A stretch of 64,000 nucleotides of DNA from Embiotoca jacksoni (taxonomy: Eukaryota > Chordata > Actinopteri > Embiotocidae): positions 7,863,001 through 7,927,000 of the forward strand of contig JAKOON010000021.1 in the NCBI GenBank assembly GCA_022577435.1, given 5' to 3'. Below are positions 25,322 to 38,863 of this stretch, in pieces. The position numbers and the translations under genes are program-made. Below the pieces are notes generated by a model, which saw only the letters and a list, made by a program, of their open reading frames with translations, had not been told where the DNA came from and searched no databases. Numbering within the stretch: position 1 is the stretch's first letter; every line of letters starts with the position of its first letter.

Positions 25322-28300
25322 AGGGCACAACTACGACTGAAATCAGTGAGTAAAGTCACAAGTTACTGCTGTTAAAAGTCAAAGTCACGCCTTTTTCTTT
25401 TTGGCTGGACCACAACAGCAGGATGTCAGGCTGCCTTCAAATGGAAACTCGTGCGCTCACGGTTACGACATGCGGAGTCACGTGCGCCGTATGGTTGCGG
25501 TTAAGTCGTGAACACACCGCCGCTCGGCAACGGCAACACGGGCGACTTCGCCGGCTGACGCTTTAGCGAGCCAGCAGGCGAGTAACGCAAAAGAGGAAAC
25601 CTAAAAAGGCAGAATGACGGAGGGAGAAGACGAAGCCGTTGGATCGTTATAAAACACATATTTGAACGCGGCATCTGTCGCCAGATGAGTGACGGGCTGA
25701 CTGGGAGATGAAGTTTACACCGGCGGTCAGCTGAAAGCCCAGACTTCCTGCATCCGTTTCAAGATAAAAGCCGTCTCGCGTTTCACACACGGTCCGGCCA
25801 AACACTGCAGAAGGTTTACACCACGTTCGGTTCAAGTTGATCGGACTCATGATTAGTTCTTCAAACGAACTCATATCTCACATTTCTGCATCTTCAGACA
25901 AAATGTTATCAATAAAGCGCGCAGCAAAATGCATCATTTCATGTGTGGAAGAACATTATTCCTCGTAACCTGTGTGTTTTTGGGATATCGGCTGAATCAG
26001 TGTTATATTAACACATATTACAGAGATACAACTAAAACAATTTTAAAACGTGATACAGTTTTAAACATAAAAAAAAAAAGTGAAAGCAGCACGAGGTTAC
26101 ACTTCTACTTTTTGAGGCTGAATAAGTCATGAGTGCGCAGCACAGCATTGTTGGTCTCAACGACATTCGGCTGTTGCAATCAGCAGAAAGAAAAAAAAAG
26201 CATCAAGAATCCGAACTGAGCTCATTTGGAGAGTTTTCTTATTTGAAAATCTTTCCAGCAGCGTGATAGTTTGCTCTCAAAGGTCTGTTCAGGGTGGGAT
26301 CGAAAACCTCTGGCAGGATTTTAACGCCGTATCGGTTTTCAGGTAACACTTAAAGTCGGGACTGAGGTGCCTCACCCTTGTTTCCACTCTTTTCCTTGTG
26401 AAATAAAACATTACGCTGCCTGGAAATGAGCCGGCCTGCCGGACTGTTAGATATTTCTAGAGCTTTGTTACAGACCGCAAATGACTTAAGGCGACATCCT
26501 TTGAGTGGAAAGAGAGAAGCTTTCCTCGAGTGAATAAGCATTGCATCATGCAGGGCTCACGCATCCAGCCATCATGGCTAAAAGCTTTTCTACGTAAGAG
26601 AAAATGTTGATGAAGGAAATCAAATGCCAAATCTTTTTTTTTTTGTCTGACTGCCAGTTTGCTTTGGTAAAGATGTAATCGTAAGCTAACTGATTTTTTT
26701 TTTTTTTTTTTTTTTTTTTTCATCTCATTTGTGTAAGGGAAAACTAAACGATTATCTGGCTGCAAATTCTGTCTCTCTACCTGTTTGTGGTGCCAAGAAA
26801 ACACTCTTAAATGTGGAATTCCCGTTAAAAAAGATCATTGGAAATTTTCTGCTAATAAGGCAGGATTTTAACTAGTGGTTGGGACGATGCCTGATCAGCA
26901 GGAGAGTCGGCTGTAGAGAGGAGAAGAAAAGGGAAGGGCGGGAGGGAGGGCATAGAAAAAGAAAAACTGAAGAGATACTGGTAAGAAAGAAGAAGGTGGC
27001 CAAGATGACCAAAACTGCTTGTTGATATACGGCTGCAAAATCTAGATGTGCTCACGGCTCAACAGGGCTGTTCTCAGGCATCACCGTGCTTTGAGCTAGA
27101 AGCTAACATCAGTTTGGTATCTGTGTACCATCTTATTTTCGTGCGTCAACGTGCCACTGCCACATTTGCTCATTAGCGTTAAACACATTTAGAATTTAGT
27201 TTATCCATCTCGTTTATCATCCACCACTGAATTACAGAGTACCCATTAAAACTAGCGCTTTTATTATATACAACACATTTAAACATTTTAACTGTCTTTG
27301 CTGGATGTGTCCGAGGGGTTTAAAACATCCCCGGAGAGTTTTCTGTACTCAGTGAACTCCCATCTTCTCTCCACATTTAACTCCTATCTGGGGTGTTTGG
27401 ACAGAAAGGCTCCGGGTATTAAAACTAAAACCATGTGGCTAATCTGTGAAGATGAGAGCATTTTTTTTTACCAGTTTACACACACGAACACATCAGAAAA
27501 AAAACTCCCGTCGAGCAACGAGGATATGAGCTGCGGTTCTGCGTTTTATCCGATTTATGGCGTCTAATGTGAAGCAGGTGTGAGAGCGAGAGCGGCTCAA
27601 CGGGATGGAATGAGCCAACGGAGGTGTTCGCCAAAACAGGAACACCAGGAGTGACGGAGACGGGCGGACAGATGGCGGACGGGAGGGCGGGATGAGTAAT
27701 CGGTAGAGATGACTGAAGTATTTTCAGGCTGCACAAACAGCAGAAGGCTTTTAAAACGGCACCACTTTGGAACATAATGTTGGGTTTTGTCCCTCAGACA
27801 AATTTTCTCACCCCAGAGTGGATTATCACATGACTTAGGAACTCCAGCAAGAATTCAGATGTTTCCGATACACATTTTGCTAACGCTTCTGTCGGGAACG
27901 GTTTGCTAAACCCTCCGTCTAAACGACTTTCTGGTACAAGTTTGGTTTCTTTGCAGTGAAATGGTGCACATGGGCCTTCGGAACAAGTGATACTGTCCGT
28001 ATGAAAAGTTTGGAGGGTGGATTCGGTGTGTTTGTTTGCTCTAACTCTCACTAGTGTACCAACTGTACCGTAGTGCACCAATCCAGCATCACTCCCAACA
28101 CCGATGAGCAACTCCTTACCACATTGTCTTGTTCAGTCCTTGATGCTACTGCGTCAGAGTCCAGTGACCCCAATGTCGCCCGTTGGTTTGTGAACTGCTG
28201 GTTTGAAGCCTCGAGACCAGAAGTGACCATATTTGGACAAGCTGGGGAGGAGTGAGCGGTGGATTTGACCGAGAACACTACGCCCGCCTACCTTTACCGC

Positions 28301-29655
28301 AAACCTGGCTACACCCTGGAAATGTCAATTAAACCAGACACCCTCCCAAGCATCTCTCTCGCTGAGGCCTAATATCGAATTAATTATGGAATTATTTTGC
28401 TGTTTCAGTGGGAGTCTGTAAGAGCAAGAGGCTTTTTGAGCCTGCCCCTGGTGGGCCTCAATGGTATTGCATCTTAAGGCACTTCCACATTGGCTTCCTT
28501 CACAGACACAGAGGCTACGCCCATTTTATATACGATCTTTGATCAACGTTAGCAGACCTGTCACACTCCTCGATGGATTTCAAGAACTTGATATTAAAGC
28601 AACCAGATTCAATATTCTCCAAGCCTTTTCTTTTTTAACATTAAACAAATAGTTTGAAAACATAAACAGTAAACCTAAAATCAAGAGCCTCTGGCTCGCT
28701 TGTTCACCTGAAAAGTTGCATACCAAGGTTATGCTAGAAATAAACAGTGTGATGTTGCATTTTTCCCCATCAGACATAAAGTAGCTGCAGAACTAACAAA
28801 CCAAATCGGTTCGATAGTATCGAGCATCAAAAAATGCCTTGTTATTTGTAACCTAATTTTGATTCCTTCCCTACATCCACACCAACGTGGTTTCATTTTA
28901 AAACGCATAAATTATGCTCTGTTGATGCAGGGTTAAATCTCAGTGAGCCACAGCACTCAGTTTCAGGTTATGGAGCTCAAATCTTATGTAAGAACACCTT
29001 ATTTCACTGTTTTAAAAACAGTTTTTGGCCGCACACTCGTCTGAATTGTGTGCGCTTCTCTGTGAGGCATTTATAGGGGACATCGGTTGTAGCTACAGAA
29101 AACAACCCAGGTTTCACTCTCCCCCTCTAAACTGCATGAAAACTAAAGATTTGTACTGAACACGAGATGTAATGATAATGTAATGGTGATGAAATTGTTA
29201 CAGAAAAAAAATATAATTTAGGTCGAGGTATCAGTAATGTTATAAATTTTTTTTAATAAAGTAAAGTAAATTGACAAATTGGCTAAAAAAAAAAAAAAAA
29301 ATCAGTAAACAAAATGTCAACTAGAAAATACATAAAAAATGAAAATGTAAAATGTGATTGAAGATCAGAACAAAACAGAAAGGAAAACTGAGAGGAGAGT
29401 CATGCAGCTGTGGGTCACCACAAGTATAAACCGCTGCGGGAAGGATGAACTGGAGACGAGTGGGTGTGTGTGGGAGCGTTCGATGAAGTGAAACGCTGCT
29501 GAGAAACTTACGTGATCGCCGGGCTGGGGTCTCATCAGGGAGACTTGGTCGTACCCGCGGCGAAACAGAGCCCAGATCGCATCCAGTTTACCCTGAACGG
29601 GACGGAGGAGAGGGAGAGGTTCAACGGTTGGCCACATCTGCACGCCAAAACTCTT

Positions 29656-29705
<50 letters not shown>

Positions 29706-31648
29706 CTACACACATCTATCCGTAACCTAATAAAAGCCTGTTAATTCAGATTTTCCCGTATCAGCGAACACTCGGTCTATGGTCTGTCCTCAATCAAGCC
29801 CAAGAGTCTGCAAGTTTTAATACCAGACAAACACTGCAGCAGCTGATTCTACTGATCGGTCCCTTCTTCTCTGGTTGATAGTGTGGAGTCATAATTAATC
29901 ATGACGACCTCTGGTTATATAATAGTCCCTTATCCAGAAACACTTAACCTGTCGCAGTATAAAGCAATTAATACAGCACCCCTTTTCACAAATAACATCA
30001 TCTACACAGAAAAAAAGAATTAGCAACTGAGCAGGAGCTAACTTCTAACACACAGGAAAGAAATGATGATCCCAGCTATAACAATAAGATAAATCCAGGG
30101 TACAGGGTGTGTTTTACTGTATTTAACTTTTGACCGAGCTGCAGGACAAAAGTTATGAGCCCAAATCTGCAGGATTTAATGGATTAAAATGGCCAGATGT
30201 TGCATTTTCGAGGATCGTTAGATGATATCCTCATTTGAAGTGAACTTATACATCATAAGATCTTCAGGTGCAGAAATAAGGAGCTGCATACGGACCAACC
30301 GTAGTCCAGCTGGCCCCCTGTACCTAGTCTTTCCCCACAGTCTGTGTACCTTACAGTGACTTATGTATGAACAGTGTAAAATTTCCCTGCGAATCACTGC
30401 GGCGCCTGTATTTAGAAACACAGTGTACCGATAACAGTGCTGCTACTGTACCATAGGCCAGTGTCCCCACAGAGCTGTAGTGTAGCGCACGATTTAAACA
30501 CAAGCTGCTTTGGCGGCAGATCCCATAATATCTCTCTGTCTGCAGCGTGTCTTAAATTACTGTGGTTGTGTGTGCATGTTGATAGTTGGAGAAATCTTTT
30601 GCTTATGTAACTAATTATACACAAACATGGCTGGGGACGGGTTTTATTCCTCCCTGCTGTCTTGCGAAAACGTACTCCTCTCATGGTGCTTTTCATGTTT
30701 TAACTTCAGCTCAAGAGTTTTGGGCCTCTCTGTGGTTTTTTTTTTTTTTTTCAAAATGTCTTCTAGCCTCACTTATTTGGAAATTAGCGGGCAAGGACTC
30801 AAAAATGCAGAGCGGTCAAACTGTAAACAAGGCAGATTTGTGCGCCCCTGAAGAGCAGATATTTCAGATGCATTCCTAAACTAAACACTAACGTTTTCAG
30901 CATCTGTTAAGAGGAACAGAAGTTTTAGTAATTCTCAACACTACAGTGCCCCGTTGTGTGACGGTCCGGTGTGAAACTGCGGCTGTGTTTACCCGGATGG
31001 GTGTGTACCACTTCCGGCTCTGAGGCGCCTTCTTGTTGTGAGATTTCTTAGGTTTGGGCTCGTAGGGCTCGTACTCCTGCTCCGGCATTTTCACCACGGC
31101 GTTCTTGGGCTTCTCCAGCTTCGCCCCCTCCTCGGTCGAGCCCTTCCCTCCCCAGCGCACCTACGGGGGGGGGGGGGGGGGGGGGGCAGGTAACACAGGA
31201 ACACACGGCAAAATACAAGCAGTTAATGTAATCTGTAGATTTGATTCGTGATATTCTTTTAGCTCGTATCATCTCGTCACCTCCATCCTCTTGATCCCTC
31301 CGATTCCTCTTCCTCCATAGTATGAGGCATCCACAGTGGGCCACTTCTTCTTGGGAAGGCCGTCTTCATCATCGGACTCCTAAAGCACAAATAATTACAG
31401 AAAAGCTGACATCTCCCCGGCTGAAACACTTTTCAAGATACCTGCTGCAAGTCGCTGAAAAGTGTCAAGTTTTAATGACCGAGCTGAGGTCTGTGCGTGA
31501 AGTGAAATCATTCATTTCTAGTCTTTATGTGTGTAAATGACTTTTGTTTATTAAAATATATAGATGGCCGGCATTAAAGTGTTTCCACACCCATTCTTCC
31601 ATACAGACTCAGATCAGTCAGAGTCAGATCAGTGCATTGATATTACTC

Positions 31649-31697
<49 letters not shown>

Positions 31698-34600
31698 TTG
31701 TGTGTGTTTTGACTCACAGACTCAGGAGGAGGTGGGGGGGGCGGCTCTTTGATCACCTTCGGACAAAACGGAGACATTACATGAGTGTCAAAATCACAGT
31801 GATACACATTTTTCTGAGTTCAAGACGAGTTCAGGCAACTTGCTGAATTTAGTCGGTGAGTCTTACCACAGTGCAGCAGAGAGGCCAGAACCACCACATG
31901 AAGAGCAGAGCCAGCAGGAGGAACAACACCAGCAGGGTGACCAGCAGGATGGTGCCATCGAACTGGAGAGCAGAAATACGCAACGCTTGTACTTCACTTT
32001 TACCAAACCAGGAAAGGCCGACTGCACAGATACTCACTTCATCCACCCACATTTACACAGCTAAAGAAAGACTGAAATCCTCTGCTCGTGTCCCTTCGAG
32101 GAAGGAAGCCGAGCACTGAGACAACAAGCAGTATTAGGAGTAGTTGGAGTTGTGTTTCTATTCTCTGCCCCGTAGTTATTTGATAACTTTAGTTACGAGT
32201 TACTTTACATATTCAGGTTATTAATACATATCTAATTAACAAATAAAATCATTATGTATGATTATCTTCAGAAAAATGGAGAAAACTCAAATTATCCCAA
32301 CCTACAACATTAAAGTCATGCATACATTATTGCATCACTAATTATATTTCAGTTATATCATACAAATTATTCTGAATTGGGTGGAAATAGTACTTTTACT
32401 TTTGGTACATTAACTATATTTTGATGCCAAAACATTTGTAATTAAAGTAAAGCTCAGAATTTCCTTCCGGTACGGGTCGAGGTTACAGTTACTATCGTAG
32501 CAGTAGTAACGGCAGCACCAGATGTAGTGCGGGCGGTAGTCGTAACAACGGCAGAGGAAGCCGGCAGTCCGAGTGTTTTTCTTTGTCGCTGTAATATTCC
32601 TCTTCCCCTCGATGACAGTGGCCGATGGAAGTCGTGCGATCCCTGAATGAATCCGTCTGTTCACACGGCTCTCTTCAAGCCGGGCCGGCGTCCGTAAGAC
32701 AAACATGGTTCCCATTACAGACCGCAGATGAGAATCACATGCGGTTAAGATTTTCCACTATATATCCAACTATCTATCGTGCGGTGAAGATGTGGGGGAT
32801 TTATCTGAACTCAGCAGTGGGGCGTCGCTGCAGAAAGCACATCACTGGCACCACATTAATATTGGTCAGGAATCTCCCAATCAGCTGACGTTGATGATCT
32901 ATTAATCATCTGGTGTATTAAAACATTTAATGAGGTAATTGTTTGGCAAACAATGCTGAAAATTCCAATCGTAGCCACATCTGGATTTTGCCACTTTGAC
33001 ACATGTAAAGTGTGTGCGTCGTCCCATGCAGTGTATTTTGTAAGCCGGCTATTTCAACTTTGATTTATCGCCTCTACACTTGCATGTCGTTCGTCGGCCA
33101 ACCCGTCTCCAGTTGGCGAACTTGTCGTGCCTCCTCCAGCCCGGTCCACGACATCAGCCGGTATGGTTTAGTTTAGTGGCGAGAAGCAGCTAATTGCAAT
33201 GGCATGTCTAATTGACGTCTGTAAATCACGAGCCACAACACAGCGGTCTGAATTCACAGTATCTCCCTGAACATGATGTCACACGGACTGATGGGAGAAC
33301 AGCTTCAAAGGGCGCATTCGTTTTCGGTCGGGTGGGAATCTGCTGCGGCCATATGATCCAACATACGTCTTTTATTTGGGTAAATTGCTTTAAATTACCC
33401 TGAATGGCATCTTTTATTTAATATTGTTTCTCAGGGATTGGAGCCCTGCCCTGCTTCACAGTGACCCAGTTATACATTTAGCACTGGAGGGAGAAATGCT
33501 TTGCACAAGGGTACTTCAGTCAGAGCTTGAACCTCCTTCTCTAACGTCTCGTCTCTCTACCTTGCGGGGGTTCAGAGGGTGTTTTTTTGGGGGGGGTCGA
33601 TCGCTGCTACCAACCCCTGTGGTTTGGCTCCCCAAAAAAAGGGGAAAATAACAAAATTGAGAAAAGGGAGGATAAAAGAGGCGAAGGGGAGAGGGAACCC
33701 GCTGCAGAGAACAAAGCAACACTTCTAAGAAAAGAGAGGAGGTTGGAGAGGACAGAAGAAGAAGGAGGAAGAGTGGAAACCGTATAGCCTACATTACAAA
33801 AAGAAATGTTTAATATATTACAGATCATACTATATCTCAAAAGGAGAGACCTGATTCTGATCGCTAAAAAAATATTGAATTGACAGAAAGACGCTGACTC
33901 AAAAAATAAGTTCCACCTTTCCTTTTTACTGTTTTTAATAAAGCTTATGTTCCTTCACGTTTCATCCTCATTCCTGCTTTGTCACTTCCACCATGCTGTA
34001 AAATCACTCAATTATAATCTCGTCGTCACCATACTTGCCTAATGATCTTTCTGCCTGTGATTTTGAGCCAATCAGTTTCTCATCCCTGTTCTTTAAATAT
34101 CATCATCATTTTGCCATTCTGCCTTACACACCCTCCTCCTCCCCATCACCACCTCATCCATCTTTTCCTGGGAGCCTCAGCTGAAGTTTCCATGAGTCAT
34201 CTCTGATCATCCAGGAAGATGACCGCCTACCTCCGAGGCTGCTTCCGTCTGAGGTTTCTTCCTGTTAAAAGGGAGTTTTTCCTTCCTGTTGTAGGAGGTT
34301 TTCTTCCTGTTAAAAGGCAGTTTTTCCTTCCTGCTGTTGGAGGTTTTCTTCCTGTTAAAAGGCAGTTTTTCCTTCCTGCTGTTGGAGGTTTTCTTCCTGT
34401 TAAAAGGCAGTTTTTCCTTCCTGCTGTTGGAGGTTTTCTTCCTGTTAAAAGGCAGTTTTTCCTTCCTGCTGTTGGAGGTTTTCTTCCTGTTAAAAGGGAG
34501 TTTTTCCTTCCCTCTGTCGCTCGTGGGAATTTTTAAATTGCTGGGTTCCTGACTTGAGTGCCCTGAGATGTCTTATGTTATGATTTGGTGCTTAATCAAT

Positions 34601-36783
34601 TAAACATTTTGTAATGTGCATTCTTCATTTCACCACCTCCAGTGTGGAGCCTATCTCCTACATTCGGGACATCTCTCTAAGAAGCAGGCTCTCATCACCA
34701 GAGTCTAAATTTATTGGTCAAACTGTCTTTAGTTCATGACATTATTTTCCACTCCTAATGATCTCTCCTTATTGAACTGTATTTCTTGCTTTAGTGCTGC
34801 TCTTTGTTGCATCTTTAAGAGAAACATTGAAAAAAAATAATCATAGTTTTGTTTTAAGATGCACTGATATAAATCTTCTGTACCACACACTTAAACCTTT
34901 TTAGTAGTACTAGTGCAGATTGAGGGGTTATGCATGAAGTTTGTCACTTACACACTCTGTGGTGGTGATGTGGACATTGCTGCTGATGAAGGACAGACCG
35001 TCATTCATGCTCACTTGAAGATAAATCACCCTGAAACAAAACGACAAACACACACAGGACAGGAAAAATGAGTATCTCTGTGTTTGGGTATAAAATTACA
35101 GCAAATTTGGATCAGTTTATTTAGGTCAGAAGCATTTCCTCCTTGTGCTCAGTTTGTTTGACCCGAATGATGTCATTTGAACTTAGGCTCACACCAAATA
35201 ACGTCATTGAAACTGTCGGCGAACTGAGAGGTGGTTCATTAGAAGTGGGAATGTAATTTGAACCAACAGGAAGCAACCACAAAGCACAAGAGAGTCCACG
35301 GAGACAGATTTTCAAGCTATGAAAGTGACGTCTGTACTGATGCTGACAGTCAGCAATTTCTTCTTTGGCTACAGACACTGGAATTCGACTACTTGTGGTT
35401 CTCGTGGAGTTGCAAGAATCCCCAACCTGGCAGGAGAAACTGTAAAAATACAACAAATGAGGCACTTGGCGAATTGTGTGACTTTTGTTTACAAGCCCCA
35501 TTTCACTTGTAATTGACCAGTCGGAACATTAATGAAGCAAATACAAAGGTTTTCCATTGTGGTAAAAAAACTGAAAGAAAAAAAATCAATTTGAAGGTGT
35601 GATTGTGTGACCTAACATTGCAGGCATGAAGGCCGGTGTGGGACAGATGAATTTTGAGCGAATGAAAATGGAAAAAAAAAAAAAAACGCTGCCAGCTCAA
35701 AGTGTTTTTTTTTTTTTAATGTTTTTGGGCAGGTTGTGTATTTTTCCAAGAAATGACATCATACTAATTGCACTGTAAGGAATGTCAACAATATCTGCCC
35801 CTTGTCTTCATTAAACTCGGTCCCCGATCGCAGCTCGGAGCTGCAAAATAATTTCGTTTATGGGGTGTAAAATACACTTAAACGGAGTTTCTCCCTTTAA
35901 CAACAAACTGGTGAAAACAAGCGTTCGTCTGTTTTCCAGTTCAAACCTCATCTGTGTCAAAACTCCTACCAGGAGCTCAAATCTTTCTCAGGTTTTTGGA
36001 AGATGGTCTGACTCCCCCTCCCCCTCCGAGTCCTGAAAAACAATTCTGAGAATTTCAAGTGACCGTCAGTGACCTCCTCGGAGCCTGTTGTGGCTGACTT
36101 CTTAAAAAGGTGGATGAAAGGCACGCTTGGATGTGAATGAGGTCTGGCAGCTGGAAAACAGGCCGTTTGACCGATAAACCTGTCTGTAGTCTGAATCCCA
36201 GACCTGTCTGGCTTTAGAGAAGGAGGGTGGAGAGAGAGAGTAGCCGGGTTAGTGGGAGAAGTCATAGCATGCATGCTATGCTGAAAACAGACATCTGAGC
36301 ATAAAGACATTTCAAACTCAAGATAGTCACAGAATATGTTTTTGATGTGATTTTTTTTTGTAATCAAAGGTAAAAGATTTGACCAGACACATCCAGCACA
36401 GTATGCTGCATGTGCAGAAGTTGAACAAGCCCCTCCAGGTTTGAGGTTAGGGTTTCATAGATTTAAAGCATGATATTAAAGGTCCATACAGTAGGTATAA
36501 ATTAAGATTTTAATTTCAACACTGTGCTGAATTTATTCCTCACAAATCTAGTTTGGCTGTAAAAAGTCAATTACCTTGAATAATCTGAATTTTAGTGATG
36601 AATAAAAGACGAGGAAGAGCAGAGAAAGATTTTAAGAGGACGACAACATTGAAGAGGAGAAGGAAGAGACAGATTAAACTGCTGTGAGTTGGAGGATGTG
36701 AAGAAGAAACATGGTGGGGAAGAAATGTAGAGCACAGCCGCAAACAGCTGTTCAGCAAAGAAACAGACAGGGCAGACAGTCCA

Positions 36784-36860
<77 letters not shown>

Positions 36861-36873
36861 GCACACGCACACA

Positions 36874-36923
<50 letters not shown>

Positions 36924-36931
36924 CACACACG

Positions 36932-36976
<45 letters not shown>

Positions 36977-38444
36977 TAAAACAATGGTAGATGACCACAA
37001 AATAGAGCATCATGCAGTGTGACAATGTTGGTTTTCAAATAAAGTAATGACAAAATTGTCCAATTTGTTACCAAAAGTAAATCACTTTCATAATATTATG
37101 ACTCTAAATCTATCTTCATTAGTCTGGTTTTCAGGTTTTTTTTCTCCCGGAGGTTTTTCCACCCTGCCGAGAATCAGGCTGCAGATAAACACACATGGCC
37201 CACACACTTGAAAGAGCAGGCGAACTGCTAAATGGCTTTGATCAGCCAAAGAACTGGACAAGCAGACAGCTTAACAGAGAGGAAAAGACTGACAGGGGGA
37301 TGAAATAAGGAGTTCGTGTGTATCAGAGATAAAATAAAAGACAGATAGGGAGAGAAAGACGAACAGGCGGGCCGGGAGGAGCCGCCGTGGCACGAAAAGT
37401 AAAGACAGAGGTGGAGAGAGGAGATGACTGGAGAGTCGGGAGAGGTTAAGTGTTCAGGCATAAAAGGACGGAAAGTTCAGGAGTGCTGAGGTGAGTGCAG
37501 AAAAATATACAAAGCCAGAAGAGAATCCGTGGGAGGTTTAAAGTCAGCCGGGGCACAGAGTGTACCCATAGTTTTACAATCCTTCTGCCAAAGTATCGAT
37601 TAAAGCTTCAGAGTCGGAGACATCAGTCCAGGTTGTTTAAAATCTTTCCCATCTGCAGTTAAAATCAAAGTCTCTCTCTTGCCAGCGCAAACACCAACTG
37701 CTAATGTGATTTATAACTGCTATGGGAGAACGAAATGGAGGAATTTGTATCCAAATTATAGAAACACTCCTAAAAGGTCAAGAAGGCACACGAAGAGAGA
37801 CTAACACCGGCTGACAGGCCTCCTCCTCTCCTCTTTGTGTCCCTGTGTGTTTAAAGTCTTTGCCACCATTCACCCAACCTTGTATTCTGCGGCTGCGTGT
37901 ACTTTTCTTCCCACAAAGAGTTCGGTCAGGGAGGTTTGTGGATTGTTGACGTTGGCGCACGGTCGGGCTCCAAAAGGAGAATACGGCGGGCTGACGAGGG
38001 GCTGCGAGGGTTACACCGAAAATTAGTGTGACCGTCGTGTGGTGAGAGTTTTGAAGAGACTAACCTCAGTTGTCTTAGTTTTCACAACCCGTCGTTGCCC
38101 TTCTGAACACTGACAGAACCGAATCTCTATTCAAAATACAAACATTAATACACGTGATCCTGAGTTTTGTCACCAGAATTTATAAGTGAGGTACATTAGA
38201 TCTGGGAGTTGTAGTCTCGACTTCCTGGTTTCTCTGTGAGTCAATAAAGAATTGTCTTTGGTTGTTTTCGCTGCTCTTTTCTAATTCACGACAGAAGCGG
38301 GTCAAATCCACGAAGGCTTTACCGCTGTGTGTGCTGGCACCGCAGATCCTCTTATATTTCTCTAAGCTATACTGGGATCTAGAAGAGAGGAATGCGGCCT
38401 CGGATAGGGATCGTAAAGATGACTAATGTATGGCAGGCTTCTTA

Positions 38445-38514
<70 letters not shown>

Positions 38515-38814
38515 AGATGCATTCATGTGTTGCTTTGTGTTTCAGGTGAAGAATGTGATCTTTGATGCACGTGGATGCCGCTTATCGTGAAATAGAAGCC
38601 TTTTCCATGGAGAGGGAGTTGAAAGAGGATCTGTGAGAACAAATGACATGAAGTCAATCCAAAAAAGAAGAGGCACTTACTTCCCGACTTCATCGATAAC
38701 AGGAGCTGGACAAAGTAAGAAGGTGTTTTCTACACCGGCCGGCTTTTCATCTGGAAGTGAAATACAACATTTGGATGAATGTACGTTCCTTCAGAGTGCA
38801 GTCATCAACTTAAA

Positions 38815-38863
<49 letters not shown>

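Noticed and set aside
34255..34525. CRISPR-like regular repeats
   Set aside because: Units are directly adjacent with no unique spacers, in a vertebrate intron; this is a minisatellite.
34219..34536. 105-codon protein with a perfect 15-residue repeat
   Set aside because: A product of a 45-bp minisatellite inside a LINE tail, with no promoter, splice or family support.
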